Counted from the first letter of the stretch, positions 26,067-35,818 are shown. The stretch is 64,000 nucleotides of DNA from Dehalococcoidia bacterium (GCA_030753265.1 JASMCQ010000055.1:1-64000); one strand, 5' to 3'. The notes: generated from the letters alone by a model not told the origin. Program-made: numbers and translations.

Positions 26067-27512
26067 TTGGACTCTATCCCGCTGGCACTGACCTTTGATG
26101 ATGTGCTGCTGAGGCCACGGTTTTCGTCTGTCATCAGCCGACGAGACGTGGACTGCAGCGCCCGGTTCACCAAGCAAATTATTCTCAAAGCCCCGTTCGT
26201 TAGTTCCAACATGGATACGGTCACTGGGGCGAGGATGGCCATCGCCGTGGCGGAATTTGGCGGGATCGGTGTCACTCACCGGTTCCTACCCATAGACGCC
26301 CAGGTGAAGCAGGTGGTCAAGGTGAAGCGCTACCAGAGCCGGGTCATCGAAGACCCCTACACAGTTTCGCCAAACGCCACGGTCGGCGAAGCGCGGCAGT
26401 TCATGCAACAGCTGAACATTCACGGGCTGCCGGTGCTTGGAGAGGATCGGACCCTCCTCGGCATCTTGACCTGGCGTGACGTTGAATTGACCGAGGAGGG
26501 TACCTCGGTCGCGGAGCGCATGACGCCGTTGGAGCGCCTGTTGAGTGCTCCTTCCGGGGTTTCGATGGAGTGGGCCCGTCAAGCGCTGTCCGAGCGGCGT
26601 CTGGAAAAGCTGCCCTTGGTGGACGGACAAGGCCGGCTGGTGGGCCTGATCACCGCCAAGGACCTGGCCCGTGACTTGGCCCTGACCATGGCGACCCGCG
26701 ACGAGAAAGGGCGCCTGCGGGTGGCGGCGGCGGTAGGTGTGGTGGGCGATTTCCTGGAACGCGCCCGTGATCTGGTGGAGGCGGGGGCCGACGCCCTGGT
26801 GGTGGATATCGCCCACGGCGACTCGGCCCAGATGCTATCCGCCGTTCGCCAGCTCCGGGAGTGTTTTGGGGCCATTCCTCTGGTGGCCGGAAACGTGGCT
26901 ACCGCCGAGGGTACTGAACGTGTAATCGAGTCTGGGGTTGACGCCGTCAAGGTTGGAGTGGGTCCAGGGTCCATGTGCATCACCCGGCAGATGGCGGGGG
27001 TTGGCGTGCCTCAGTTTACTGCGTTGCTGGAGGCCGCCGAGGTGGCTCACAAGCACGATGTGCCCGTAATCGCCGACGGAGGCGTCCGAAACCCGGGCGA
27101 TGTCGCCAAGGCCATCGGCGCCGGGGCCTCCACGATAATGCTGGGCTCCCTGCTGGCGGGAACCGACGAGAGCCCCGGGTTTGTCATAGTGCGCAAGGGC
27201 AGGAAGATGAAAGTGGCCCGGGGGATGGCGTCCACCGAGGCGGCCATGGACCGGGCTATCCGGGACGATCCGACGGTGGGGTGGGGCGGCGGGTCATCGT
27301 CCGGATTGGAGGTGACGGCGGAGGGCGTCCAGGCGCCGGTGCCCCACCGGGGATCTGCCAAGGAGGTCATGCAGCACTTGCTGGCGGGCCTGCGGTCCGG
27401 AATGAGCTACTGTGACGCCAAGAACATCGAGCAGATGTGGCAGAAAGCGAGGTTCGTGCGTCAGACGGAGAGCGGGATACGGGAGGCCGGGACTCAGGAA
27501 GTGGACTGGTAG
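26067..27512 (+). CDS. guaB: IMP dehydrogenase
   Basis: A 481-residue enzyme for the NAD-dependent oxidation of IMP to XMP, the committed step to GMP. It has the N-terminal [13 protein letters not shown], two CBS domains at about residues 85-205, the NAD site region DIAHGDS, and the catalytic loop [18 protein letters not shown] with Cys304, then [10 protein letters not shown] and the flap [11 protein letters not shown] region. The start is TTG 26067 after ACGAGGTG; no ATG is available before the conserved N terminus. The loop has Met-Cys-Ile-Thr where most enzymes have Ile-Cys-Thr-Thr. GMP reductase is less likely because CBS domains are present. Confidence 0.92.
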   Translation: MDSIPLALTFDDVLLRPRFSSVISRRDVDCSARFTKQIILKAPFVSSNMDTVTGARMAIAVAEFGGIGVTHRFLPIDAQVKQVVKVKRYQSRVIEDPYTVSPNATVGEARQFMQQLNIHGLPVLGEDRTLLGILTWRDVELTEEGTSVAERMTPLERLLSAPSGVSMEWARQALSERRLEKLPLVDGQGRLVGLITAKDLARDLALTMATRDEKGRLRVAAAVGVVGDFLERARDLVEAGADALVVDIAHGDSAQMLSAVRQLRECFGAIPLVAGNVATAEGTERVIESGVDAVKVGVGPGSMCITRQMAGVGVPQFTALLEAAEVAHKHDVPVIADGGVRNPGDVAKAIGAGASTIMLGSLLAGTDESPGFVIVRKGRKMKVARGMASTEAAMDRAIRDDPTVGWGGGSSSGLEVTAEGVQAPVPHRGSAKEVMQHLLAGLRSGMSYCDAKNIEQMWQKARFVRQTESGIREAGTQEVDW

Positions 27513-27550
27513 GGGATTTCCCAAAGAGTCCAAGGCAGGCCGCCTTCGGT

Positions 27551-27575
27551 CCTTCAACAATCTCAGGACGAACGG
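27551..27575. repeat. Dispersed repeat half-site (family B)
   Basis: CCTTCAACAATCTCAGGACGAACGG, a variant of the TTCGACAAGCTCA-x-ACGAACGG arm, located between the convergent guaB and the dehydratase-like gene. Confidence 0.55.
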
Positions 27576-27726
27576 ATAGTTCCCGCTAGTGGTGACGCCC
27601 ATTGAAGCGCGGCCGCCGGCTATTGTATAGGCCCTACGAGGACTATCCCAGGAGACTGGGGTCCCCGGAGAACCCCTCCGGAAAGGACTCGGGTGGGGAG
27701 CCCACCGCGGAATTCCGCCATTGCTT

Positions 27727-29322
27727 CTAGGAGTTCTGGGTCTGGGACGGGCTCCGGCGGGCGAAGCGAAGCCGACGGAGCGGCATTTTGCGGCGCCGGG
27801 AGACGTCGGCAACGAACTTGGCCGCGGTACCGGTCCAGTGATGGCCGGGCAGCACGCGCATGGAGCCGGTGTATTTGGGGTGTTTTACGGCGTAGTCTCG
27901 CACCTGCTCGATGGTGACCTCGTTGGCCGCCAGGACCTCGGCCATTTCCTCCCTGGCCCTGACTTTGGCCTCGAACAGCTTCATCTGGACGCGGCTCTTG
28001 ACGTTAACCTCGCCGTCGCCCGAGGTTTCGATGGGGATGTAGATGGCGCTCTTGTAGTCCGCAACCACCTTGCTCTGCACTCCGTCACTCATCGTGGAGG
28101 GCATGCAGCCGAACGGTTTGAGGGAGATCACCATATGGGCGTGCCGTTCCTTGGCGACCATGACGTTCTTCCCCACCTCCAGGTGTCCCTCTCCCCCCCG
28201 TAGATGGGTGTTGTAGTAGGCGTGGGCGTACTCGGCCAGTTTTTTCTGATTGGGCAGAGCCTCGGGCTTGAACCCCAGGGACCATCGGTACAAGTTATAC
28301 CACCAACGGATACCGATCTGGAACAGCTTTATTTTTCGAATCAACTTCTTCTTGGATTTGTCGATTAGCAGCTTCTCTTCTGCGTTCTGCCTGGCAATGT
28401 GGATCAAGTATTCGATCCACGTTCCGAGGGGCTCCACCGCCACCTCAGCCCCTTCAGACTCCAACCAACGGAAAAGCTTGTAGTTGCCGTCGCCTTCGGT
28501 GGTCTGAGCCCAGAACTCGCCGATGATCTTCACCTTGGGCTTGACCCGGGTGTAGTCGACCTGGATGGCGGCGAATCGCTTTCTGAACCGGCGGAGGACC
28601 CGCCAGGCCGCGCGCCCCTCCCTCAGGGCTTCACCCACGGCGGCCTTGGCTTCTTCGATGACCTGGTCGGTCTCCCCCGAGTTAACCTCGTACGGGCGGA
28701 TCTGATACCCCAGGTCGTTGATCACGTCGCCCAGCATGAAGCTTTGAAGCAAGGCCCTCGCAAACCCGGCGTTGATCTGAAGGGCGGCGTCTTCCGCGCT
28801 CTGGCCCAGCCCGCCGCTCTGCTGGAACAGCAATACCCGGAATCTTCCGAAGCCCGCGTCGCGAAGCGCCTTGCGGTACTCAGCTTCGTACATACCAAAA
28901 CGGCAGGGTCCGCAGCCGCCGGCCGTGACGAACACGTAGCGGTCCTCGATGTCCTGCTCGCCCTGGGCCCGAAGTAGCTTGAGGTGTTTGAGCAGGTTGC
29001 CCACGGTGTAGTAATTGGGATTGCATTGGCCGCGGCTACCCAGTTCCTTGCCCAGTGCCAGGGCCTCGTTGTCCGGGGTAGGAAGATGACGTATGTTGTA
29101 GCCCAGCCGCCGCATCGACTCCGAGAGCAGGTGTTCGTGGGCTACGGATAGGCCTCCCCACAAGATGGTTGTGGTCTTTTTCTGGGAGTTGGTGAAAGGG
29201 CGCTCGACCGGCCTTTGGAAGTGCCGGACCTCCCTTGATTCCAGGCCCATCTCCTTGCGAAGGCGGCCTTCGTATTCCAGGGCCCTATCTTCGATCTCCC
29301 GCTCGTGCAGTAGCTTGGCCAT
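27727..29322 (-). CDS. 2-hydroxyacyl-CoA dehydratase-like (HgdB/D-component family) protein
   Basis: A 531-residue protein related to the D component of (R)-2-hydroxyacyl-CoA dehydratase systems and commonly found next to activase fusions. Conserved cysteines that could hold Fe-S clusters are in GQCNPNYY, GGCGPCRFGMYEAEY and KPFGCMPSTMSDGVQ. The start ATG at 29322 overlaps the TAA of the upstream activase gene as TAATG, so the pair is translationally coupled. A real dehydratase needs two such subunits; only one is here, so the substrate and even the reaction are uncertain. Confidence 0.8.
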   Translation of the reverse strand: MAKLLHEREIEDRALEYEGRLRKEMGLESREVRHFQRPVERPFTNSQKKTTTILWGGLSVAHEHLLSESMRRLGYNIRHLPTPDNEALALGKELGSRGQCNPNYYTVGNLLKHLKLLRAQGEQDIEDRYVFVTAGGCGPCRFGMYEAEYRKALRDAGFGRFRVLLFQQSGGLGQSAEDAALQINAGFARALLQSFMLGDVINDLGYQIRPYEVNSGETDQVIEEAKAAVGEALREGRAAWRVLRRFRKRFAAIQVDYTRVKPKVKIIGEFWAQTTEGDGNYKLFRWLESEGAEVAVEPLGTWIEYLIHIARQNAEEKLLIDKSKKKLIRKIKLFQIGIRWWYNLYRWSLGFKPEALPNQKKLAEYAHAYYNTHLRGGEGHLEVGKNVMVAKERHAHMVISLKPFGCMPSTMSDGVQSKVVADYKSAIYIPIETSGDGEVNVKSRVQMKLFEAKVRAREEMAEVLAANEVTIEQVRDYAVKHPKYTGSMRVLPGHHWTGTAAKFVADVSRRRKMPLRRLRFARRSPSQTQNS

Positions 29323-32300
29323 TATGCGCCCTCTCGGCGGTTGACCGGATTGGCGGCGCGACTTGATTTGGCCTGCGGAACCGGTGGCAGTTTGAGGTTG
29401 ACCAGATTCGCTATTGGGCCGCAGTTCGCCGATGCGTTGGGGATGTCAACCGGCGGCGGGTCGCCGGCGGTGTTTTGGGCCCGAATCCGGTCGTAGGTGT
29501 CTACGTCCTGGCCGGCGTCGGCGTGATTTCCATTACCGTTATGGCCATTGTGGCCAATAGACCCTGAGACCGGCCGAGCGTGATGACCGTTGCCATTGTG
29601 CCCCGGAGCGCCGTTGGAGTTCCCTACCGGCAGCTTCCGGTGACCGTTGCCGTTTCCGTTGCTCTCCGGTGCCCAACCCGCACCGCCGGGATGGGGTATG
29701 GTCCCATTGACCGGGAGTGGCGCGTCGTGGTCATTGTGGCCGGAGCCGTTGGTAGCGGCCCCGGCGTAGGCCAGTCTTAAGCCAGATTTATAGGCCGCCA
29801 CCAGACGTTGCAGTTCGTTTTCGGCGCTACTATGCTGTTGCAGCTCCTCTTGATAGCGCTGCAGGAAGTAGTCGATGGTCTCAACCCGGATCTTGATGGA
29901 GCCCGCGGGTTTGTTCTCGTCGATGTCATGGAACGTGAAGAAGGGAGTGCCCGAGGCCTCGATGATTCCCTCCACCACGCTGTAGACGGGAGCGTCGTGG
30001 CCACACTTGAAGTTGGAAAGGTCGATTGCGACCAGGTTGGGGTGGCGGGCCACGTACTTAGCGGCCCACACTTTTCGGTTGGTGTTCTGGCTAAACGAGT
30101 TCTTCCACACGTCGTCAATGTCCATCGGGTCACGGATGATCCCCGCCCGCACTTCATCTCCGAAGAGCCGCTCCAGAACGTCCTCATCCCTGGGCAGCGA
30201 GTCTATGGTGAATACCGTATAGCCCTTGCTCTGAATTTCGGCCATGATCTCGTGGCTCAGGCCGGGATCGCTGTGATAGGGCCGGCCGAGCATCACTACC
30301 CCGACTCTCCCCTCCTGTTCCAGCCGCTCCATCAATTCCCTTGCCTCTTGGCGCAGCGAGTCAACAGAGCCCTGCCAGGCCTGGAAGGCGATGTCTATTG
30401 CCTCGCTATTCTCTTTAGCCGTGATCTTCAGGAGCGGAGCGAAGCAGTCATACATCTGCATCCGGAAGAGCGCCGGGTCTCCCATGTCCAGGCCGGGTGT
30501 GATGTACTGGATGCCGTGCTCCGCGAAGACGTCCCCTTCCTTGGTATAGGCCGCTCTCACCACGTCCGGCGTGATCGAAACGGAGGGGCAGGGAGCGTTG
30601 TCCACCGCGTTGGGAATGTCGGCGGGCAGCTTGCGCAGGATGGGGAGGAAGATGATGTTCGGCCGTTTCCTCTCCCTCTGGTCGAACATGAGGTTGTGCA
30701 CGTGGGCGATGACCGACTTGCTGGGGAAGCACTGGTCGATGGAGCCTCGCCGGGACCCTTTGAACCACATGGCGGGGCTGGTGTGGGAGGAAAAAATAAT
30801 GTTCTGGGAGCCGACCCCCAAGGCCTCGAAATATGACCGGAAGAAGGGCGCCAGGCTGTACATGTTCAGCACCCGCGGTATTCCGATCTTGATGTCCCGT
30901 CGCAGTTTCTTGATCTCCCCGAAGTCCGGAGTCTGCTCACGAGAGTCCCGTTTAAGGAGGCGGGCCCATAGCTTGTTGGGCCTTCGGGCGGCGTCTTGGC
31001 CGTCGTCCCTTCGTATCGTACTCACTTTGGGAGGATTGAGGCTTCGGAAAGGCTCTTCCGACGCCCGCTCCACGAAGTTGGGGTAGTTCTTCTTGACCTC
31101 GTCCAGCCGCGCTTTGACCACCCGCATGTCCTCCACCTTCTCCACGGCGCCCTTTTCGCAGGTGGCGATGATGAAGCGGCGGTTATCTCCTCCGGGCACC
31201 CGGGTATCCACGAAAGTCCGCAGGCAGGTATTCTTGCAATAGTTGCACCGGGTAGACTCGTCCCTGGTGGTGGTGAATTCCAGGGTCTCGGCCGCGGCCA
31301 GGCCGATGAACGTGGAATCCCGGCCGCCTGCCGCCCGAATCGCCTCCAGGGCAGCGCCGATGGCGCCGCTCTCCCCGGTGAACCGGTGGACGCGGATGTT
31401 GACTCCGGGCACTCTCGATTTGATGAAATCGTACTGGGCTTTGACGGCGGCCAGGTTGTGCTGGGTGCCGCCCTGCAGGACGAAGTTGGCGCCGAACTTG
31501 CCCAGGTTGGGCTCCGCCACGACGTATAGCCAGATGTTCTTGGGCAGGACTTGGGCCAAGCCGGCCATGATCTCTTTCTTTTCCCACCCCATCTGCTGGA
31601 AGTTGACGATGTCCGTCTCCATGAAGACGGCACAGCCGAAGTTGAATACCGGTAGCCGCTCGGCGGAGAACGCCACGTCGGCGAATTCCTCCACGGAGTA
31701 ACCGAACCTTTCGGCGGTGTTCTGAAGGAAATAGCCATTGCCGGCGGAGCACTGGGTATTCAGCTTGAAGTCTTTGACCTTGCCGTTGCTGAGGATGATG
31801 ACCTTGATGTCTTGGCCGCCCACATCGACGATCACGTCCACGTCGTCATAGTAGTGCAGGGCGGACTTGGTGTGGGCCACTGTCTCCACGATGGCCACAT
31901 CGGCCGCCAGGGCCTCTTTCAGCATGTCCTTGGCGTAGCCGGTGGTCCCAAGCCCCAGCACCGAGAGGATGGCCCCCTGGCTTTCGACGTGCTCACGAAG
32001 GCTCTTCAAGATGTCCTGGCTATCCGCCAGAGGGTTGCCCTTGGATAGCTGGTAGGCGGTGGCCAGCACGATGCCGTCCGGGTCCATCAGGACGCCCTTA
32101 GTCGAGGTGGAGCCGCCGTCGATGCCAATGAAGGCCTCGACCTCCTGACCGGGGGAAAAGGAGGCCGGGCTCCACGGTTCCCTGGCGAAGATCCGCTTGA
32201 ACTCCGCCAGTTCCTCGTCGGTCCGCCAGAGCCCCACGTCTCCCGACGCCTCCCGCAACCGGGTGCGGCCCACGTCGATGAAGTCCTCCAGTTCCGCGGT

Positions 32301-33233
32301 GCCCTGGTACGTTCCAACGGGAGCATCTTCGCTCTTGCCAAACAGCACCGCGCCGATGGCGGCGAAGTACTCGGCGTTTTCCGGGACCACGATCAGGTCT
32401 TGCGGGTCCACTCCCTCGGGCAGCGGGGTGTTCCGCTCCTCCCATATCTTGGGGATGTTGTGCTTCCAACAGTCGCGAATGGCCGGAATGAAGGTGTTGG
32501 GACCACCCAGGAGGAGCACCTTGGGCTGGAGAGTGCTGCCCCGGGTGAGGACGCTGAGGTTTTGCTGGACGAGGGCCTCGAAAAGGGACGCCATCAGCTG
32601 CTCGGCCGGCACCCCCTGCTTCTGAAGCCCGATTATGTCGGTCTCGGCGAAGACCCCGCACTTGCCGGCGACGGGGTGAAGCTTGACGTCGAAATACGGC
32701 AAGGTCTGTAGGTCGCCGTTGCTGAGCTGAAGCTTGGCGTTGATCTTGTCGATGACGGCGCCGGTACCCCCGGCGCACTTGTCGTTCATGCTGGGCACTT
32801 TGCGTTTGGCGCCGGTCTCTTCATCGGTGAACCAAATGATGATCTTGGCGTCCTGCCCTCCCAGCTCGATCACCGACCCGGTGTCCGGTTCTAGTTGTTC
32901 CACCGCCAGAGAGACCGCGTTGACCTCTTGGACGAACTTGGCCCCAAGGAATTTCGCCATGATGCGGGAGCCGCTGCCGGTGATGAAGATACGCGTCGCA
33001 CCCTGGATCAAGGTGAAGGCTTCCTCGATTTGGCGAAGGAACTCGAGGACTTTTTCCGGCTGTTTGGATTGGTGCCGCCCGTAGGCTTTCCAGAGGATCT
33101 CGTCGGTGTCGGGGTCCATGACGACTACCTTCACCGCGGTCGAACCCACATCCAGGCCGATCATCAGGCTGGCAGAAGGAACTCCGCGCTCCGGGCCGGG
33201 GCCATGAAGGCCGGTGTCAAGCACTATGCTCAA
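29322..33233 (-). CDS. Giant acyl-CoA dehydratase activase (tandem BadF/BcrA ATPase domains plus DUF2229)
   Basis: A 1303-residue ATPase fusion. Two ASKHA domains are seen: GLDVGSTAVKVVVMD near residue 26 with GGQDAKII, NDKCAGGTG and CGVFAETDI, and GIDGGSTSTKGVLMD near residue 370 with GGQDIKVI, NTQCSAGNG and CAVFMETDI. The Cys residues match those that bridge a [4Fe-4S] cluster in dimeric activators, so the fusion may act as an internal dimer. A DUF2229 part follows (KIGIPRVLNMYSLAPFF). The last 130 residues are an Asn/Gly/His-rich tail. The start is TTG 33233, with AGAGG upstream; ATG 33164 is an alternative. Such proteins inject electrons into dehydratases or benzoyl-CoA reductases with ATP hydrolysis. 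Confidence 0.85.
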   Translation of the reverse strand: MSIVLDTGLHGPGPERGVPSASLMIGLDVGSTAVKVVVMDPDTDEILWKAYGRHQSKQPEKVLEFLRQIEEAFTLIQGATRIFITGSGSRIMAKFLGAKFVQEVNAVSLAVEQLEPDTGSVIELGGQDAKIIIWFTDEETGAKRKVPSMNDKCAGGTGAVIDKINAKLQLSNGDLQTLPYFDVKLHPVAGKCGVFAETDIIGLQKQGVPAEQLMASLFEALVQQNLSVLTRGSTLQPKVLLLGGPNTFIPAIRDCWKHNIPKIWEERNTPLPEGVDPQDLIVVPENAEYFAAIGAVLFGKSEDAPVGTYQGTAELEDFIDVGRTRLREASGDVGLWRTDEELAEFKRIFAREPWSPASFSPGQEVEAFIGIDGGSTSTKGVLMDPDGIVLATAYQLSKGNPLADSQDILKSLREHVESQGAILSVLGLGTTGYAKDMLKEALAADVAIVETVAHTKSALHYYDDVDVIVDVGGQDIKVIILSNGKVKDFKLNTQCSAGNGYFLQNTAERFGYSVEEFADVAFSAERLPVFNFGCAVFMETDIVNFQQMGWEKKEIMAGLAQVLPKNIWLYVVAEPNLGKFGANFVLQGGTQHNLAAVKAQYDFIKSRVPGVNIRVHRFTGESGAIGAALEAIRAAGGRDSTFIGLAAAETLEFTTTRDESTRCNYCKNTCLRTFVDTRVPGGDNRRFIIATCEKGAVEKVEDMRVVKARLDEVKKNYPNFVERASEEPFRSLNPPKVSTIRRDDGQDAARRPNKLWARLLKRDSREQTPDFGEIKKLRRDIKIGIPRVLNMYSLAPFFRSYFEALGVGSQNIIFSSHTSPAMWFKGSRRGSIDQCFPSKSVIAHVHNLMFDQRERKRPNIIFLPILRKLPADIPNAVDNAPCPSVSITPDVVRAAYTKEGDVFAEHGIQYITPGLDMGDPALFRMQMYDCFAPLLKITAKENSEAIDIAFQAWQGSVDSLRQEARELMERLEQEGRVGVVMLGRPYHSDPGLSHEIMAEIQSKGYTVFTIDSLPRDEDVLERLFGDEVRAGIIRDPMDIDDVWKNSFSQNTNRKVWAAKYVARHPNLVAIDLSNFKCGHDAPVYSVVEGIIEASGTPFFTFHDIDENKPAGSIKIRVETIDYFLQRYQEELQQHSSAENELQRLVAAYKSGLRLAYAGAATNGSGHNDHDAPLPVNGTIPHPGGAGWAPESNGNGNGHRKLPVGNSNGAPGHNGNGHHARPVSGSIGHNGHNGNGNHADAGQDVDTYDRIRAQNTAGDPPPVDIPNASANCGPIANLVNLKLPPVPQAKSSRAANPVNRREGA

Positions 33234-33328
33234 GGCGTCAAACCTCTTATCAAATTTCGTCTATCGGCCACCGGCGAACGTGCCGGAGGCCGGGCGCCGG
33301 CCAGCACCCTTCGGTCACATCCGGCGGG

Positions 33329-34003
33329 TCATTGTCTGGCCCTGGCCGGGTCTGGCGCCAGAGCCGGATCCCGGACCTGGCGGGCCGTGGCCATTATCGA
33401 GTTGCGGGACTGGACCAGAATTCCGCCCATTCCGAATTCCAACAGTTCCCGAACCAAGTCTTTTATCGCGGGCTGTGGTTCCTCCGAGGATGTGAGCTGG
33501 AAGATCACCTCCTTCACCGCCCCTACGATGGAGAAAGACGTGAGGCGCGTGTCACAACGCCGGACCAGATTCATGGCAACGCCCAAATCCAGGGAGCGCT
33601 GTATCATCCCGGCGGCTTCGCTGTATAAATCCTCCAGCTTGCGCACCACCGTGCGGTCCAGGGTGTTGGTTTGGTGCAGGACTATGCGGGTGAGGTCCCT
33701 TTCCCCCAAAACCAGGTTGAGGACCCGCGTCAGGTTATCCTGGATCTGGGCCAGGGGCGTCGGCGCCGCCGGGGCCAGGGATATGGGCCGAATGGACTCG
33801 CGCAGGTCCTGTAGGAAGGTGTCCAGGATGCTCTGAAATAGATGCAGTTTGCTGTCGAAGTATAGGTAGAAAGTACTCCTGGCGATGCCTGCTTCCCGGA
33901 CAACCTGAGAGATGCTGGTGGCGCGATAACCCCTGCCGGCGAAGGCCTCTTTGGCGCAACGAACCAATCTTGCTCTTCTCGGGTCTTGTGATCCGCTATT
34001 CAT
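33329..34003 (-). CDS. TetR-family transcriptional regulator
   Basis: A 224-residue regulator with the N-terminal TetR helix-turn-helix: RCAKEAFAGRGYRATSI, VVREAGIARSTFYLYFDSK and LFQSIL. The C-terminal ligand domain is variable, as expected. It sits 95 bp upstream of the dehydratase activase on the same strand and probably controls that operon and itself. The ATG at 34003 is the first start of the open frame. The effector may be an acyl-CoA or aromatic acid, which is inference from the neighbours. Confidence 0.88.
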   Translation of the reverse strand: MNSGSQDPRRARLVRCAKEAFAGRGYRATSISQVVREAGIARSTFYLYFDSKLHLFQSILDTFLQDLRESIRPISLAPAAPTPLAQIQDNLTRVLNLVLGERDLTRIVLHQTNTLDRTVVRKLEDLYSEAAGMIQRSLDLGVAMNLVRRCDTRLTSFSIVGAVKEVIFQLTSSEEPQPAIKDLVRELLEFGMGGILVQSRNSIMATARQVRDPALAPDPARARQ

Positions 34004-34155
34004 GTGTCCGTGATCGGCGAAACATTATCAAAAAACTACCCTGTACTCTCCGATGGCTGCGCCCACTATGTCAAGACATATTCCAGAGAAATGACCGATT
34101 ATTACCAATAACCAGGGAAGCGCGGGCGGCCCCGGGCCGCATTACAGGTACGTTC

Positions 34156-34220
34156 AGGACGAACCGGCAGGACGAACCGGCAGGACGAACCGGCAGGACG
34201 AACCGGGAGGACGAACCGGG
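34156..34220. repeat. 13-bp tandem repeat, five copies
   Basis: The unit AGGACGAACCGGC occurs three times exactly and then twice with a final G instead of C. Unit length is constant at 13 bp, so it is not in a triplet frame. Confidence 0.95.
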
Positions 34221-34238
34221 AGGTTCCCGCGTGCAGGG

Positions 34239-34254
34239 GCGATTGGCCAATCGC
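34239..34254. repeat. Perfect palindrome GCGATTGGCCAATCGC
   Basis: A 16-bp self-complementary sequence directly after the tandem repeat. A related sequence (GGGGGCGACTCGCCAATCGC) lies inside dnaE2 at about 41261-41280. Confidence 0.6.
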
Positions 34255-34306
34255 TCTCAGGTATCAGGGCAGGTCTGCCTAACCAAGGCGCCAGGATTCG
34301 GATTGG

Positions 34307-34873
34307 CTACCGGCGCCGCCTTGCCGGTTCCCTCTTGGAGTCCAGCCGTGGGGAGATGGACAACACCAACGGATCGCATCCCAATTCCTGTATTGTTTCT
34401 CGCACCGCACTGACCAGGGGCGGCATCTCCTCGCTGTGAAACAGGTGCCCGCGGCAGCGGCAATCGGAGGAGCCGAAGCGCCGAAAAACCTCGAACTGCC
34501 GGCCCAGAGAGATGGCTAGCTGGCATTCCAGCGGCCGCGAGGTGTGACCGGCTATGATTGCCGCGGGCTTGCCGCGAGGGAGGAGGTAGTCGAGATGCCA
34601 ACGGGGACGGGGGTGTGGGCTCAGGTGGTGCCGGATGCGATTCCCTATCCCGGCCATGGCCGAGCCAATATAGATGTAGCATCCGACCGGAAAGGCGAGG
34701 CGCCCGAGACGGCCAACGGTTACCGTAGTCTCGCGGGAGAGAACGAACAGCAAGGCGTAAATTCCGGGCCGCCGCTTGTCCTCTTCTTCCCAGGGGCCGG
34801 CCTGCAGCCCGGCCTGTGCCGGGTGAGTTCGGCGTCCGGTGGTGGTGCCCCTTCTCCTGACCTTATCGTTCAC
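34307..34873 (-). CDS. DUF123 / GIY-YIG-like protein
   Basis: A 188-residue protein with a DUF123 domain in its middle: GIYALLFVLSRE, VGCYIYIGSAMAGIGNRIRHHL and RWHLDYLL. DUF123 is distantly related to GIY-YIG nucleases and is sometimes fused to endonuclease III. The N-terminal 37 residues are basic and probably disordered, so a downstream start is possible, although no better ribosome binding site was found. It lies between the TetR gene and the cytochrome oxidase genes on the same strand, but with gaps of 80 bp or more, and is probably independent of both. Confidence 0.75.
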   Translation of the reverse strand: MNDKVRRRGTTTGRRTHPAQAGLQAGPWEEEDKRRPGIYALLFVLSRETTVTVGRLGRLAFPVGCYIYIGSAMAGIGNRIRHHLSPHPRPRWHLDYLLPRGKPAAIIAGHTSRPLECQLAISLGRQFEVFRRFGSSDCRCRGHLFHSEEMPPLVSAVRETIQELGCDPLVLSISPRLDSKREPARRRR

Positions 34874-34952
34874 TCAACCATCCGGGCTACTTGAACCGTC
34901 TCCACCGCCAGAACTTCGGCAAGCACACCATTTTGGCAAGCCGGTAGCGGCC

Positions 34953-35570
34953 CTAGTTCACCAGGTATAGTGTAGGGTAGATGAACACCCAGGCCACGTC
35001 CACGAAGTGCCAGTACTTGACGGTCCCCTCGACGCCCCAGTAGTTCTCATGGGTGAACCGGCCGTCCCTCCCCAATCTGTAGACGATGGTCAGGGCGATC
35101 AGGCCGGTTAGAACGTGGAAGGCGTGAATTCCGGTCATGGTGAAAAAGAGGGTCCCGAACCCCCCACGGGGCGGAAAGTGCTCGAACGCCTCTTTCCACT
35201 CCCACCCCACCCCGGCCATGAAGAGGGCCCCCAGACCAAGGGTTGCCAGGAGGTTTCTTCGAAAGCCCACCGTATTACCGTGGGCGGCGAAAATCTCTGC
35301 CCGGTAAGCGGTCAGGCTGCTCCCGATCAGGATTATGGTGATGAGCAGGCCCAGCATCTGATTGAGGTCCTCCGGCCGGGCCAGTCCTTGGAGGAAATAG
35401 CGGGAAGTGATGAGTGCGCCGAAAAGGAAGCTTTCAGAAAGGATGAACAGCCACAGCCCGAGCCGGTTGATGGTCAAGCGACTGGGGTGATGCGCGCCGG
35501 CGGAGGTTGAATGGGCCGGGTCACGGCCACTTGATTGGGGTTGGACCCGGGCAGTAGGATCGGCTGACAT
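34953..35570 (-). CDS. ctaE: Cytochrome c oxidase subunit III
   Basis: A 205-residue membrane protein with five hydrophobic segments, the short form of subunit III. Conserved parts are LGLWLFILSESFLFGALI, GIHAFHVLTGLIAL and YWHFVDVAWVFIYPTLYL. The ATG abuts the TAG of the subunit IV gene directly, with GGAGG in the end of that gene as ribosome binding site. It is the last gene of the ctaC-ctaD-ctaF-ctaE operon on the minus strand. Confidence 0.93.
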   Translation of the reverse strand: MSADPTARVQPQSSGRDPAHSTSAGAHHPSRLTINRLGLWLFILSESFLFGALITSRYFLQGLARPEDLNQMLGLLITIILIGSSLTAYRAEIFAAHGNTVGFRRNLLATLGLGALFMAGVGWEWKEAFEHFPPRGGFGTLFFTMTGIHAFHVLTGLIALTIVYRLGRDGRFTHENYWGVEGTVKYWHFVDVAWVFIYPTLYLVN

Positions 35571-35777
35571 CTATTCCTCCGGGTGCCACAGCTGGCGCAC
35601 GTGCATAAAGAAATACAGGATGAGCGCCGCGTCCACGATATTCATGAGAATCATGTAAACCAGGTTGCCCGAATCCACAGCCAGCCCCAGAACGTACTCA
35701 CCCGCAGCCAGGACCACCAGGACGATGAAGACCAGCAGCCCCACCCGCATCGGCGACTTCAGGTCGGAGTCTTTCAC
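35571..35777 (-). CDS. ctaF: Cytochrome c oxidase subunit IV
   Basis: A 68-residue protein with two hydrophobic segments and the conserved end YFFMHVRQLWHPEE, as in prokaryotic subunit IV (Cox4). It is thought to stabilise the oxidase. The start is GTG 35777 with AAGGAGGTAAC just upstream. It lies between ctaD and ctaE. Confidence 0.85.
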   Translation of the reverse strand: MKDSDLKSPMRVGLLVFIVLVVLAAGEYVLGLAVDSGNLVYMILMNIVDAALILYFFMHVRQLWHPEE

Positions 35778-35818
35778 GGGTTACCTCCTTCCGGAAATTG
35801 GGGTAGCGAAGGCGGGCC

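Larger units (their letters stand above)
34004..34306. other. Intergenic region with tandem repeat and palindrome
   Basis: About 300 bp between the TetR gene and the end of the DUF123 gene. It contains five copies of a 13-bp unit (34156-34220) and a perfect 16-bp palindrome (34239-34254), and no coding signature. Confidence 0.6.

Noticed and set aside
34156..34220. Possible CRISPR array
   Set aside because: Units are 13 bp and directly adjacent, without spacers, and no cas gene is near.
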